Positions 1 to 8,732 of a DNA stretch of 26,712 bases are shown here, one piece after another. Numbering within the stretch: position 1 is the first letter of the stretch; every line of letters starts with the position of its first letter. The stretch is taken from the IMG/VR virus record IMGVR_UViG_3300047552_000040, positions 1 through 26,712 of that record. One strand, given 5' to 3'. This DNA is from a virus. The notes under the pieces were generated by a model, which worked only from the letters and a program-made list of their open reading frames with translations, did not search any database and was not told the DNA's origin. The position numbers and the translations under genes are program-made.

Positions 1-1
1 T

Positions 2-556
2 GCTGATACAGAAGAAGATGCATTTGAAATGGAGGAACTTTTAATAGCCTTAATAGGGAGATCCGACCTTGGGTTAGGTACTCTATTTAATTTAACTAAT
101 GGTGGTGACGGGTTGTCTGGCCACTTGTTTTCAGAAACTCATCGTGCAAAAATTAGCGCAGCAAATCAACATCGCATTGTATCGGCAGAGACAAGAGCCA
201 AAATCGGGTTAAAATCATTAGGTAGAATAAAGTCTGAAGAATCGAAGGATAAAATTTCAAAAGGCAATAGTAAGAAGAGGCCTATCAGAACCGACGAGCA
301 CAAGAAAAATTTATCGTTAGCCAATATGGGTAGGAAAACATCCGACGAAACTAAACAAAAAATGAGCATCTCAAGGAAAGGAGTTCCTAAATCAGAAGAG
401 ACAAAAGAGAAAATGAGACTTGCCGCATTAGGTAAAAAAAGATCAGATGAAACTAGAGAAAAGATAAGCAGAGCAAGAAAAGGTAAAAGTTTGAGCGAAG
501 ATCATAAAGCGAAAATTTCGGAAGGATTAAAACGCTGTAAGAATCACGAGAGATAA
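2..556 (+). CDS. GIY-YIG homing endonuclease, C-terminal part (5' truncated by window edge)
   Basis: The reading frame is open from base 2, so the start lies outside the window and the first internal ATG at 29 is not the real start. The first visible residues (ADTEEDAFEMEELLIALIGR, then a Gly-rich LTNGGDG segment) match the end of a GIY-YIG nuclease domain, including the conserved Glu in the metal-binding region. After it come about eight tandem copies of a 15-16 residue unit of the form S-(D/E)-E-T-(K/R)-x-K-(I/M)-S, the NUMOD3-type DNA-binding repeat of phage and intron endonucleases. The expected role is site-specific cleavage of DNA in genomes lacking the gene, spreading itself by repair. 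It is on the opposite strand to the structural genes and meets them head-on near 557-660. The catalytic GIY and YIG segments are outside the window, so activity cannot be judged. Confidence 0.88.
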   Translation, partial: ADTEEDAFEMEELLIALIGRSDLGLGTLFNLTNGGDGLSGHLFSETHRAKISAANQHRIVSAETRAKIGLKSLGRIKSEESKDKISKGNSKKRPIRTDEHKKNLSLANMGRKTSDETKQKMSISRKGVPKSEETKEKMRLAALGKKRSDETREKISRARKGKSLSEDHKAKISEGLKRCKNHER

Positions 557-600
557 ATATTATTGAGAAGCAAGGATTTTTCATCTTCAGACCACGCCAT
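544..600 (-). pseudogene. Possible truncated start of a small gene (18 codons), running into the endonuclease 3' end
   Basis: An ATG at 600 (minus strand) has a GGAG ribosome binding site nine bases upstream. It opens a peptide beginning MAWSEDEKSLLLNNIY and stops at 544-546, just inside the opposing GIY-YIG gene. The opening resembles the first helix of SANT/Myb-like or similar helix-turn-helix proteins (a W-S/T-E-E/D-E pattern). My inference is that the rest of such a gene was lost when the endonuclease arrived. It could equally be a chance ORF. Confidence 0.2.
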
Positions 601-628
601 GGTTTATTACTCCAGTTCTTGCTTCTCA
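564..628. repeat. Perfect 10-11 bp inverted repeat between convergent genes
   Basis: GAGAAGCAAG at 565-574 is exactly complementary to CTTGCTTCTC at 618-627, and the flanking T564/A628 also pair. The 43-base spacer contains a smaller ACCA/TGGT stem around 591-603. It lies between the end of the GIY-YIG gene and the end of the late transcription unit. There is no T-run, so it is not a standard terminator. It lacks the T-arm and length of a tRNA. It may be a structured 3' end or an insertion scar. Confidence 0.5.
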
Positions 629-659
629 CCCATGTCATAATAACTATATTTTCACCTAA

Positions 660-797
660 TTAAGCCCGTTTGCATTCCGCAGTGTTAACGGGCTTTCTTT
701 TGGGCTTCTTAGGATAAAGAGGCAATCCACAAACATAACGAATGGGATAGACTGTGATATGCCTGCTAAAGATTTTGTTAAACTCTTCTTTAGACAT
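660..797 (-). CDS. Small basic protein of 45 aa, last gene of the late unit
   Basis: An ATG at 797 follows a strong AAGGAG site (TAGTGAT spacer). The frame runs 45 codons to TAA at 660, giving a small, basic, Lys/Arg-rich product ending KPKRKPVNTAECKRA. I do not recognise the family. The ribosome binding site and position directly after the 65-aa gene (11 bases away) argue that it is real. Its last codons are written inside a 9-bp hairpin (662-695) that looks like a terminator, so the 3' end of the gene serves two purposes. It carries no signal peptide, membrane segment or recognisable domain. Confidence 0.6.
   Translation of the reverse strand: MSKEEFNKIFSRHITVYPIRYVCGLPLYPKKPKRKPVNTAECKRA
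662..701 (+). terminator. Hairpin terminator, best on the plus strand, possibly bidirectional
   Basis: AAGCCCGTT (662-670) pairs perfectly with AACGGGCTT (687-695). On the plus strand it is followed by TTTCTTTT, a good intrinsic terminator for the GIY-YIG transcript. Read on the minus strand the same 9-bp stem is followed by AATTAGG, which is weaker, but it would also end the late unit. It lies between converging genes, where a shared terminator is expected. Confidence 0.65.
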
Positions 798-808
798 ATC
801 ACTACTCC

Positions 809-1006
809 TTAAAATAACATAAAGAATTGCGTTGCGTTATATGTTGGTGGCGGAGATCCGCTTGCTGAAGGTGCATAAAACGGATATCCCCGATAGTAAA
901 AATCCAAAGTAGTTGTATCTACTGTAGACTTTACTAGGGGTGCATAAGGATATCCTCTGCGAACTAAATCTAACCCAACCAAATCAGTTTGTACAATTGT
1001 AGTCAT
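809..1006 (-). CDS. Small putative virion protein with duplicated RGYP motif (65 aa)
   Basis: The start at 1006 follows an AAGG element, seven bases after the adhesin stop codon, so it is co-transcribed with the tail-fibre genes. The product contains two related segments, RRGYPYAPLV and YRGYPFYAPS, each preceded by an acidic or hydrophobic D-L/F-x-R/Y stretch, followed by a Pro/Ser-rich tail ending in FFMLF. I know of no catalytic motif here. Small proteins with repeated aromatic/proline motifs beside fibre genes are often minor virion components, but that role is inference from location. Confidence 0.65.
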   Translation of the reverse strand: MTTIVQTDLVGLDLVRRGYPYAPLVKSTVDTTTLDFYYRGYPFYAPSASGSPPPTYNATQFFMLF

Positions 1007-1013
1007 ATCTGCC

Positions 1014-4000
1014 TTAAGTTATAGAGATATCATCTAACCATGCGTTGCTTCCGCTAGGACCATACGCATACCCTAATATTTCAACTACTCCATTTTCTGT
1101 TGCAGTTAAGTTAATGGAATATTGCGTCCATGTATTAATTGCATTGCTTGCCTCGACATAAACATCAGAAGCGATACCGCTAATTTGGCCGCCCACACAT
1201 TTAATACCAGGAATGCAACTTACGTTATCCCTGCGCATCCAGATAGATACTGTAGTTGATACTCCGCTTGCAAGATACACACTAGCAACAGGCATTGTTA
1301 TAGAATAATCATAAGACTTCGCATATACTGGGGAAAATTTCCAAGATATACCAGATGCTGTATTTCTAACGGTTGCATCAGACTGAATATTACCAACAGG
1401 GTGATTTATACGAATATCACTAGGTGTATTATTATAGTTTTGATATATAAATCGAGTTGGTTGTCCAGTTGCTGTGGATGTAAGCCATGTACTATTAACT
1501 AAAACAATACGTCCATTTTGTCCGGCCGTCCTAACTGTATTACCATTATTAAATGTTGTAGAGTAAGATGTGCCAGTCTGGTATAAGCGAACATCATTAG
1601 ACAATCCAATTAGCATTGCATAATATCCAGATAAAGTCGACGCACTAATATTTCCAACGAATACATCGGAATCCGAACTAGTAGTAATAGCAAACGCAGC
1701 ACCATTATTAGGAATACCTTGTGAGTTTCCGATAGTCATCTTGCTTGATACTAAGTTAGATTGTGACACTGATACTGCTGTGATTGCAGTGTTATTCTTA
1801 TTAGGGTAAGATGTATCACCTAAGTAAACATTTCCATAAAACATCCCACCTGTATTAACATAGTTTTGTACATAATTCTGCTTGCAATTTGTAATAGCAA
1901 TTTTGCTATTAGTATATGCAGACGTAATGTTTAACCCATTTGAACCATTGTTGCAAACATTGGTAGCAATAATAGAAGAAGCAAACATATTCGAATTTGC
2001 TGCGACTTGTACGCCGTGAAAAGCATTGCTATGAATATTATTGATTAGGTAGTTATGATTAGGTTGATCGCCACCAGCAAATGTTAATGCTACTGCACTA
2101 TTAACCATGCCGCAGAAATCTTGAGCAATAATAGTAATATCACGCCCGCCACCAGACTGATAGTAACCAGTGTTAAAGTTTACTAAGTTGATATCAGTGA
2201 ATGTTAAGTAACTTCTGTTAGACTGGTTTGAGAATGCATAAGCAAGACCATTACCACCATTAATATAGGTTTGGCCAGTTTGTGTCGACATATTAGTCGA
2301 ATCCCAGCCGCCACTATATGTGATAGGTAAGCCTGCAGAACCAGATTTAGACAATGATCCCCAGGTTGTATCAGAAGTTGCCGTACCATGGTAAGATGCC
2401 GGCAGCACTAATGGTTGTCTAAAGTATAAGGTTTGTGTCCCTGTTTCCAAAGTACCGAATCCAACCACTTGTGTAGATGATGGCCCCCATGAATTTTGAA
2501 AAGATGAGGAATCTATATTTTGTATAGGATACCAAGGACCTTCAGGCGCAGCAGCAAATAATGTATTGTGGTCCATAGCAGTACCACCTGTCGCGTTTAC
2601 CGCAACAATATTATCTATTTGAATAGTTTGTGCTCCGGTATTGGATGCTCTACTTAATGACAATGATTGAATTTGGCCCGCAGTTAAAGTTGCTCCTAAA
2701 TCATAAGATACTGTAACCCAAGTATTCACAGCCTTAAAGGCTGGAAGAGGAATGGTGTATACAGGTGTTGCACCAACAGTATCAGAGCATAAACGTAATG
2801 TAAAATTACCAGCCGTAAGAACAGTGCCTGCAGATTGGCGAAATTTAAAAGTTATACGATTAAATCCACTGCCATCATAGCATCTCCAATAGCCAATGAG
2901 ACCCGTAGTAAAACCAGCCGCAATGGTAAATTGTGCTGACTGAGCGCCAACTACCTGAACACCTTTGAGATATGCAGCAGTAACGTTAGTTGAACCGGTA
3001 GGAATTCTAAAATCAGGCTTCCAATAACTTAGTGCACCATTATTAGTAAACAGGTAAAAAGTGTCATTAAATCCTGCAAGCATAAACCAAGACGCGGCAG
3101 AGTTAGTAGGTCCAATTGTAGAGCCAGTGACCCAGGTTGCACCATTATCTTCAGACAAGGCATATACGGCTGAACTTGTTTGGCCAGCGGTAAAACACAT
3201 GTAGCCGCCAGCATAGGCTACGTCAGACCAGAATGCTGCTGATGGCATAGTTACTGTGCCCCAAGTAATACCATCAGCACTCTTATAGATACTAGATACG
3301 CTCGCACCTGCACATAGCCAATACGAACCATTAGAATATTTGATGCGGAATACTGTTGCACCAGTGTTTGTTCCGGCGTTCCAGGAAGTACCATTATTAG
3401 TTGAGTAAGTAGTTAACCCAGCGGCTGTTGTTGCCACTATCGTTGACCCGCCAGGTGCACTAGTAATGCTACTCCAAGACCCAGATCCAATAGAGTTAGA
3501 TGTCCAACTAATACCATCTGCAGAATAGTACCCAACGTTAGTGCCAACGACTACAAAATTAGTACCATTAAATGTAATTGCAACTATTGAACCTGGAAAT
3601 GTTCTCGCAGTCCAGGACCCTGGTAAGCCTGTTGGGCTAGTATAATAATTAGATGTGTTTTTTGCTAAAACTACAAATAATCCAGCGCCATACACTATAG
3701 ATGAAATACCAGCACTAACTGTAACAGGGAATGTCCCTGAATACCAGTTGAGCATGTCGTATGTGTATGCATAACTAGTGCTAGAACCACCAATAACAGA
3801 AACATAAGTGCCATTACCATAAGCAATAGCATAAGTTGCATTACCACCGTTTTGTGTGTTAATACCAGCGTACCATCCGTTAAAATTGTTCATAACGGAA
3901 CCAATAGGTGAGGATGTTACTATTGAGTTAGTAATAGGAGATGTATTACTATTATGGAAGGTAGCAGTTAACCCTGTTGCGACGTAATCTGGTGATTTAA

Positions 4001-4130
4001 TTACTCTAACAGTGTCACCAGCAGCCAATGCCTTAATATTAATACCTGCTAAGGTTAAGCAGCGGTTCGCAAAAGTCGTACCGTCATTGGCGTCATTACC
4101 ATTAACAGGATCTAAATACCAGGTGCTCAT
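1014..4130 (-). CDS. Large tail adhesin/spike: beta-propeller-like middle and right-handed beta-helix (1038 aa)
   Basis: The N-terminus (WYLDPVNGNDANDGTT) is the typical opening of phage parallel beta-helix spikes. From about residue 97 to 385 there are repeated units such as YGNGTYVSV, YGAGLFVVL, FNGTNFVVVG and YSNGSYWLC alternating with S-x-D-G-x-x-W segments, the pattern of BNR/sialidase-like beta-propeller blades. A jelly-roll-like carbohydrate-binding segment follows (about 400-510, with IQIDNIVA). Then comes a long Asn/Gly/Thr-rich beta-helix (about 600-880) and a second jelly-roll-like C-terminus ending LDDISIT. It begins within the stop of the upstream 65-aa gene (ATGA overlap). The likely role is binding or processing of host surface glycans at the tail tip. 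No catalytic residues can be assigned by eye, so enzymatic activity is not claimed. Confidence 0.8.
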   Translation of the reverse strand: MSTWYLDPVNGNDANDGTTFANRCLTLAGINIKALAAGDTVRVIKSPDYVATGLTATFHNSNTSPITNSIVTSSPIGSVMNNFNGWYAGINTQNGGNATYAIAYGNGTYVSVIGGSSTSYAYTYDMLNWYSGTFPVTVSAGISSIVYGAGLFVVLAKNTSNYYTSPTGLPGSWTARTFPGSIVAITFNGTNFVVVGTNVGYYSADGISWTSNSIGSGSWSSITSAPGGSTIVATTAAGLTTYSTNNGTSWNAGTNTGATVFRIKYSNGSYWLCAGASVSSIYKSADGITWGTVTMPSAAFWSDVAYAGGYMCFTAGQTSSAVYALSEDNGATWVTGSTIGPTNSAASWFMLAGFNDTFYLFTNNGALSYWKPDFRIPTGSTNVTAAYLKGVQVVGAQSAQFTIAAGFTTGLIGYWRCYDGSGFNRITFKFRQSAGTVLTAGNFTLRLCSDTVGATPVYTIPLPAFKAVNTWVTVSYDLGATLTAGQIQSLSLSRASNTGAQTIQIDNIVAVNATGGTAMDHNTLFAAAPEGPWYPIQNIDSSSFQNSWGPSSTQVVGFGTLETGTQTLYFRQPLVLPASYHGTATSDTTWGSLSKSGSAGLPITYSGGWDSTNMSTQTGQTYINGGNGLAYAFSNQSNRSYLTFTDINLVNFNTGYYQSGGGRDITIIAQDFCGMVNSAVALTFAGGDQPNHNYLINNIHSNAFHGVQVAANSNMFASSIIATNVCNNGSNGLNITSAYTNSKIAITNCKQNYVQNYVNTGGMFYGNVYLGDTSYPNKNNTAITAVSVSQSNLVSSKMTIGNSQGIPNNGAAFAITTSSDSDVFVGNISASTLSGYYAMLIGLSNDVRLYQTGTSYSTTFNNGNTVRTAGQNGRIVLVNSTWLTSTATGQPTRFIYQNYNNTPSDIRINHPVGNIQSDATVRNTASGISWKFSPVYAKSYDYSITMPVASVYLASGVSTTVSIWMRRDNVSCIPGIKCVGGQISGIASDVYVEASNAINTWTQYSINLTATENGVVEILGYAYGPSGSNAWLDDISIT

Positions 4131-4324
4131 AATGTTTCCTCGGGTTCTTTAACGGTTACTTCCTTGCCGTTGTAGTTATAGTTCAAAATCAAATTATCAT
4201 ATTGCGGTCTATCCTCAAACGCCAATGCCAATACCTCTAAACATAGGTCTTGATATTGCAATGGGGTGATAACCAAAGGTAGTGACTGCGCTTCACAATC
4301 ACTAAGAAATGCTAGTATACTCAT
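4127..4324 (-). CDS. Small hypothetical protein (65 aa) between fibre genes
   Basis: The start at 4324 has AAGGA eight bases upstream, sitting across the end of the preceding gene (stop at 4327). Its own stop overlaps the start of the large adhesin in an ATGA junction, which implies translational coupling. The product is acidic, with a hydrophobic helical first half (LAFLSDCEAQSLPLVITPL) and an acidic tail KEPEETL. I do not recognise it. Its position between an adhesin and a fibre-associated protein would fit a fibre assembly chaperone, but nothing in the sequence proves that. Confidence 0.65.
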   Translation of the reverse strand: MSILAFLSDCEAQSLPLVITPLQYQDLCLEVLALAFEDRPQYDNLILNYNYNGKEVTVKEPEETL

Positions 4325-4326
4325 CT

Positions 4327-4743
4327 TTAGAATCCTTTAATCAATGCTATTACATCATATTTACTAGCAGCAGCATTGTAGATGAAACCTATTCTATCAA
4401 TCTTACTAGGTGTATTAGTTAGTGTAATCCCTGTGATGTCAGTACCAAAGCGAACATTAGCGGGCCAGGTCGAAGTTCTACTTCCCGTTGCATCTTGAAT
4501 TACTTCTAAGATACATTTTTGTCCGTCGACTGCACCTGTGAATGTTGGTGTCATATTACCTGTAAGTGTAATACGTGCAACATCCACACCATCCCAATCA
4601 ATAGTTGGTGTGGCAGAATATGCCACTGTACTTACTACTGTTCTATAAGAAGCACCAATAGTATCTGTAGAAGTAAACTCAGACAACCCGATGGCATTGT
4701 TGCCTCCATCAAATAATCCTTTAATAGGTAATTTGTTTGCCAT
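4327..4743 (-). CDS. Fibre-associated virion protein (138 aa)
   Basis: The start at 4743 is ten bases after the collagen-like fibre stop. The residue pattern is all beta: a central block (TIDWDGVDVARITLTGNMTP, then F-T-G-A-V-D-G-Q-K-C) and a C-terminal block with DRIGFIYNAAASKYDVIA. This arrangement recurs at the ends of many phage tail fibres, where it forms a small beta-sandwich after a shaft. Here it stands as an independent gene. The likely role is a tip or accessory subunit of the neighbouring fibres. The assignment to virion structure is fairly firm from context; the exact function is unknown. Confidence 0.7.
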   Translation of the reverse strand: MANKLPIKGLFDGGNNAIGLSEFTSTDTIGASYRTVVSTVAYSATPTIDWDGVDVARITLTGNMTPTFTGAVDGQKCILEVIQDATGSRTSTWPANVRFGTDITGITLTNTPSKIDRIGFIYNAAASKYDVIALIKGF

Positions 4744-4753
4744 GATTTAATCC

Positions 4754-7700
4754 TTAGTTATAAAAGTTAGGTGCTTTATTCTTAGTAGCGAATCTACTTG
4801 CTTGATAGTGGATGTCAGAACAGAATACGGAAACTGCATCAGTATTTGTATCTGCGCCATTTGAAGCATCTCTATAGACACGCACAAGTATCAATGAGTC
4901 TGGTTCTAACTGTCCAGAACCAATTCCAGTTGAAATCTCAGCAACATTGTGGTAATATTGACCAGGAGATGCTTGGGTTACTGTAACAGTTGTGCTAGTT
5001 GGGAATGCCATTTGTTGGTGTCCCTTAGCAATCGAATACTCAAATCCCCATACGACATTACCAGTGCTTGTACCAGGACTAGACCAATGTACGTGTAAGT
5101 ATACAGGAGTACCAGGAGCATAATCGTGATTAATGTGGAAGGTCAACCAGCATTCATTCATAACCGTTGCACTGAATTGATATGCATTGATTCCATCGCG
5201 GAATGTACCCCAGGACGGGCTATTAGACCCAGCACCACGTACGGTAATGTCAGCAATAATATCACGCCATCCATAGTTACTAGCGGAAGTATAAATGTCA
5301 GCATTAGAACCAAGAGTTAAACTTGTTGCTAGAGATAATTGATCTCCTGTAGTTGCACCGCTTAATGGAATGTTAGATGTAGATCCAGATGCAGTAGTAA
5401 ATGGTACGGCATCATTACCATAACCCCAGGATACGACAGCACCATCTGTCTTAATGTATTGGCCAGCATGACTTGTTGGATCAGGAATACCATTACCTGT
5501 AAGACCTGTTGGACCTGTAGCACCGTCAGCACCTATTGGGCCAGTGGCACCTGTGGCACCAGTTAAGCCAGTTGGTCCAACATCGCCTTGAATACCTTGT
5601 GGTCCTGTTGCACCAGTTGCTCCTGTTAAACCAGTTGGCCCTGTTAATCCGGTTGCCCCAGTTGGTCCAGTGGCACCAGTTGCGCCATCGGCACCTATTG
5701 GGCCAGTAGGTCCTGTTGCACCATCTATACCTGTAGCACCCGTAGCACCGACTGGTCCTGTAGCACCTGTTAAACCTGTAGCACCAACATCACCGGTTAC
5801 ACCTGTCGGACCAGTAGGGCCTGTGGCTCCATCAATGCCTGCTACTCCGGTTGCGCCAGTTAAGCCAGATGGACCAGTTGCCCCATCAGCACCTGTTAAG
5901 CCAGTAGGCCCAGTTGCACCAGTCAATCCAGTTGCGCCCGTAGCACCTACAGGTCCGGTAGCACCAATTTGACCATCATTACCTTGAATGCCTTGTGGGC
6001 CTGTAGCACCAATTGCACCATCAGCACCAGTTAGGCCAGTAGGTCCAGTTGCGCCTGTAGCACCAGTTGCTCCGACAGCACCCACAGCACCAGCAAGGTT
6101 TACCACCCATGCAGAATATGTTTCTCCAGATGCATTAGTTTTGTCAATTGTACCGCTTAATACACCAGTTGACGAATTGTAAGATGTAACAGTAAAGTGT
6201 ACATGATCAACTGGGTCAAGTGTAGGTGTAGCAATTACTGTTTGATTAGCAGAATATGCAAGACCAGGATCTACAGTTATTGTAAATGTGCTATTAACAC
6301 TACCAATAGTAATAGAGGAAGTGGATGTGGATTGATACTTGTCACCTTGTAGTCCCGATGGACCTGTTGGACCAGTAGCGCCAGTTGCTCCTGCTACACC
6401 AGATGGACCAGTTGCTCCTGTGGCACCATCAATGCCTGCCACACCGGATGGACCAGTAGCGCCTGTTAAACCAGTTGGTCCAGTTGCGCCTTGTGGACCA
6501 GTTGCACCAGCAGGACCTTGAATAGGACCAACGTTATCCCATGTATTAGATGTACTCCATACATAACCATTACCATCAGCAGATACAATGTATAAGTCAC
6601 CAACGGATGCACCAGCAGGTAAATCACCTACAGTAGGAACAGCACCTTTAAGAACCACAGATGTACCAGCAAGACCAGTAGCGCCTGTGGCACCCGTTGC
6701 GCCTACAGGACCAGTTGCTCCTGTGGCACCATCAATGCCTGCCACACCGGATGGACCAGTAGCGCCTGTTAAACCAGTTGGACCTGTAGCACCATCGACA
6801 CCAGCGGGACCTGTAGCACCAGTAGCGCCTGTTGCGCCATCAATACCTGCTACGCCCGATGAACCAGTAGCGCCTGCAGGGCCAGTTGCGCCAGCATCAC
6901 CGGTTACACCAGTTGGACCTGTGGCACCAGTATTGCCCTGGATACCCTGAATGCCTTGGATACCTTGCGACCCAGTTGCTCCAGTTGCACCTGTTAATCC
7001 AGTAGGCCCTGTTGCGCCTGTAGCGCCAACTGCGCCCGCAGTACCAGCGTCCCCTTTATCACCAGTGCGTGAATTACTCCAGGAATAAACTGCACCATTA
7101 GTTAAAGCACCAGAACCAGCAACGTAAGTCACCCCAAGAGTTGTTAATGGTGGTGTACCATCAGTATAAGAATTAATCCTAAAAACATAACTAGAGCCAG
7201 TACTATTTGTAATAGTGATGTATGACTTGATCGTACTTGTACTATCATCCCAGGATTGGATGTAATTTAGTGACGGGTGATTTTGATTAATAAAAATCGA
7301 TGTCGCCAATGCCGGAGTTGCATTGTTAAATCTAAATCCACCGCTAGATGTAGGAGCACCGCTTGTAGTGCTTTCAAATATAAAATACAAACCAGAAAAT
7401 GGACCAGTTGCTCCTGTAGCACCCGTTGCACCTGTAGCACCGACACCAGTGGCACCTGTCGCCCCTGTGTTGCCCGTAACACCTTGAATACCCTGAATGC
7501 CTTGTGGGCCAGTTGCTCCCGTAGCGCCAGTTGCTCCCGTAGCGCCAACACCTGTGGCACCTGTCAAACCAGTTGGTCCTGTAGCACCTTGTGGACCAGT
7601 GGCCCCTGTAGCACCATCAATGCCTGCTAAGCCTTGTGGCCCAGTTGGACCAACAATTTGACCAGCATCATACCAAGCAGAGCCATTCCATACCCATAAG

Positions 7701-8131
7701 TTGCCATCAAATTCAACGATGTATGCATCATTTGCTGCATTTCCCGACGCTGGCAAGTCAGCAGTAGTTGGTACACCACCCTTTAAGTTAACGCCGATGC
7801 CCTGTGGTCCTGTTGCACCTGTTGGGCCTACATCTCCCTGAATGCCTTGTGGACCAGTAGCGCCCGTTGCACCAGCACCTGTTGCACCTACGGGACCAGT
7901 GGGTCCAGTTGGGCCAGTGGCACCTACTCCACCTTGTACGCCCTGAATACCTTGTACTCCCTGTGGACCAGTTGGACCAGCAGGACCTGTTAAACCAGTA
8001 GGTCCGGTTGCGCCAGGAGCACCTGTATCACCAACAACGGTAATACTGTCATAACTAATTGTAATTGGGAATATACCGCTTTGTACTGTTACGTCAGAGG
8101 TTTCTTCTGTGATTGTTACTTGATATGTCAT
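4754..8131 (-). CDS. Collagen-like tail fibre (1125 aa)
   Basis: After a short beta N-terminus (residues 1-34) the protein is dominated by Gly-X-Y triplets rich in GATGPTG, GPQGIQG and [10 protein letters not shown], which should form a collagen-type trimeric shaft. The shaft is interrupted by globular modules. Two are related to each other (about 114-161 and 489-539, both V/L-K-G-x-V-P-T-x-x-D-L-P, then W-V/S-x-G/S-x-x-W). Two others are distinct (about 246-355 and 596-680). The C-terminal 245 residues form a non-collagen head with conserved HVHW and [10 protein letters not shown] segments, seen in other phage fibres and likely the trimerising or receptor-binding end. AAGGA lies six bases before the ATG. 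The low-complexity DNA creates long proline-rich open frames on the opposite strand, which are artefacts. An exact 74-bp repeat lies inside the gene. Confidence 0.9.
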   Translation of the reverse strand: MTYQVTITEETSDVTVQSGIFPITISYDSITVVGDTGAPGATGPTGLTGPAGPTGPQGVQGIQGVQGGVGATGPTGPTGPVGATGAGATGATGPQGIQGDVGPTGATGPQGIGVNLKGGVPTTADLPASGNAANDAYIVEFDGNLWVWNGSAWYDAGQIVGPTGPQGLAGIDGATGATGPQGATGPTGLTGATGVGATGATGATGATGPQGIQGIQGVTGNTGATGATGVGATGATGATGATGPFSGLYFIFESTTSGAPTSSGGFRFNNATPALATSIFINQNHPSLNYIQSWDDSTSTIKSYITITNSTGSSYVFRINSYTDGTPPLTTLGVTYVAGSGALTNGAVYSWSNSRTGDKGDAGTAGAVGATGATGPTGLTGATGATGSQGIQGIQGIQGNTGATGPTGVTGDAGATGPAGATGSSGVAGIDGATGATGATGPAGVDGATGPTGLTGATGPSGVAGIDGATGATGPVGATGATGATGLAGTSVVLKGAVPTVGDLPAGASVGDLYIVSADGNGYVWSTSNTWDNVGPIQGPAGATGPQGATGPTGLTGATGPSGVAGIDGATGATGPSGVAGATGATGPTGPSGLQGDKYQSTSTSSITIGSVNSTFTITVDPGLAYSANQTVIATPTLDPVDHVHFTVTSYNSSTGVLSGTIDKTNASGETYSAWVVNLAGAVGAVGATGATGATGPTGLTGADGAIGATGPQGIQGNDGQIGATGPVGATGATGLTGATGPTGLTGADGATGPSGLTGATGVAGIDGATGPTGPTGVTGDVGATGLTGATGPVGATGATGIDGATGPTGPIGADGATGATGPTGATGLTGPTGLTGATGATGPQGIQGDVGPTGLTGATGATGPIGADGATGPTGLTGNGIPDPTSHAGQYIKTDGAVVSWGYGNDAVPFTTASGSTSNIPLSGATTGDQLSLATSLTLGSNADIYTSASNYGWRDIIADITVRGAGSNSPSWGTFRDGINAYQFSATVMNECWLTFHINHDYAPGTPVYLHVHWSSPGTSTGNVVWGFEYSIAKGHQQMAFPTSTTVTVTQASPGQYYHNVAEISTGIGSGQLEPDSLILVRVYRDASNGADTNTDAVSVFCSDIHYQASRFATKNKAPNFYN
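6405..6478. repeat. Exact 74-bp direct repeat, copy 1
   Basis: All 74 bases are identical to 6708-6781. The two copies are 303 bases apart, exactly 101 codons, so recombination between them would delete or duplicate part of the collagen shaft and one paralogous globular module without breaking the frame. The flanking bases differ (t versus a on the left, t versus a on the right). Confidence 0.9.
6708..6781. repeat. Exact 74-bp direct repeat, copy 2
   Basis: This is identical to 6405-6478 at every base. Identity at synonymous positions over 74 bases, in a gene where most collagen triplets use varied codons, points to a recent duplication or gene conversion rather than selection on the protein alone. 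Confidence 0.9.
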
Positions 8132-8140
8132 GAGTGATCC

Positions 8141-8641
8141 TTAAACGGTTAATGCAGTGTATGCTGGATCTAATGTTGGGTCACCAACAGTTACCCCAGG
8201 CTCATAGCATTGAATAAGTCCCCAGCGATGGGAGACAGTCTGAACTGGAACGTTTGCATCACTCCAAGTCAATGAGAAAATAGTAATTGGTACATTTTGA
8301 CGTGCATCAGGCACGATTGGTCCTGTGTACATATTAGCAGGAAGAACTACTTTAAGTGTACCTTCTACTGCATTGATAACAGTGGGAGAATTTGTTGTAA
8401 CCAGTTGCATTGGGAAAGAACCAATAACAGAACTCTGACTGAAATTGGGTGCACCTGTATTACGATTAAATGCGATTGCATCCACAACTAATGTTTGGTA
8501 GTCGGCTTTGAATGTCCAACCTGTAATGTCTTTGTGGAAGTTATAAACTAATGTTCGTTGGTTGGATGGAAAAACTTGTTCAATTTTTACTTGATCCGGC
8601 CCGCCAAGATATTGGTCGAATGATAGTACGCCTGCGATGAT
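8141..8641 (-). CDS. Virion structural protein (166 aa) with a non-canonical ATC start
   Basis: The frame is clearly coding from about 8641: IAGVLSFDQYLGGPDQVKIE, then a beta-rich body with GWTFKADYQTLVVDAI and WGLIQCYEPGVTVGDPTLDP. An in-frame TAA lies at 8651-8653. Between it and the body there is no ATG, GTG or TTG; the first later one is a GTG at 8485, which would discard about 52 well-conserved-looking residues. A strong AAGGAG (8647-8652) stands five bases before ATC at 8641, and a second ATC follows at 8638. The spacing matches the ATG genes nearby, so ATC at 8641 is the best start. The product resembles small structural proteins found beside fibres; the function is otherwise unknown. 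A base error at the start codon is the main alternative. Confidence 0.7.
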   Translation of the reverse strand: MIAGVLSFDQYLGGPDQVKIEQVFPSNQRTLVYNFHKDITGWTFKADYQTLVVDAIAFNRNTGAPNFSQSSVIGSFPMQLVTTNSPTVINAVEGTLKVVLPANMYTGPIVPDARQNVPITIFSLTWSDANVPVQTVSHRWGLIQCYEPGVTVGDPTLDPAYTALTV

Positions 8642-8691
8642 ATATTCTCCTTAGGGAAATGTGCCGTGCACTGTGGTGCAGGGATTATGAA

Positions 8692-8699
8692 TATTTATA
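8692..8699 (-). promoter_or_regulatory. T4-like late promoter TATAAATA for the fibre block
   Basis: This is a perfect TATAAATA on the minus strand, 50 bases before the ATC start at 8641. A small hairpin (TGCAC/GTGCA, 8667-8680) lies in the leader. It would drive the structural gene and the fibres downstream. It is one of ten related boxes in the window. Confidence 0.6.
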
Positions 8700-8732
8700 C
8701 CATAATGATTATGCATTGTAGCAGCACTATGT

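Noticed and set aside
552-559. GATAAATA on the plus strand as a late promoter
   Set aside because: It overlaps the GIY-YIG stop codon and has no plus-strand gene after it.
565-630. tRNA-like acceptor stem (GAGAAGC/GCTTCTC followed by ACCCA)
   Set aside because: The span is too short for a tRNA, there is no T-loop (GTTCRA with a paired stem), and no D- or anticodon arm can be drawn.
2-660. Group I intron carrying the GIY-YIG gene
   Set aside because: No plus-strand exon follows and I see no P7/P3-like core or terminal G context; the gene looks free-standing. The left part is outside the window, so a covariance search is still needed for full exclusion.
5670-6950. Long proline/alanine-rich plus-strand open frames (VAPVAPVGP type)
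   Set aside because: They are the antisense of the Gly-X-Y collagen repeats on the minus strand, start without ribosome binding sites, and follow the repeat periodicity exactly.
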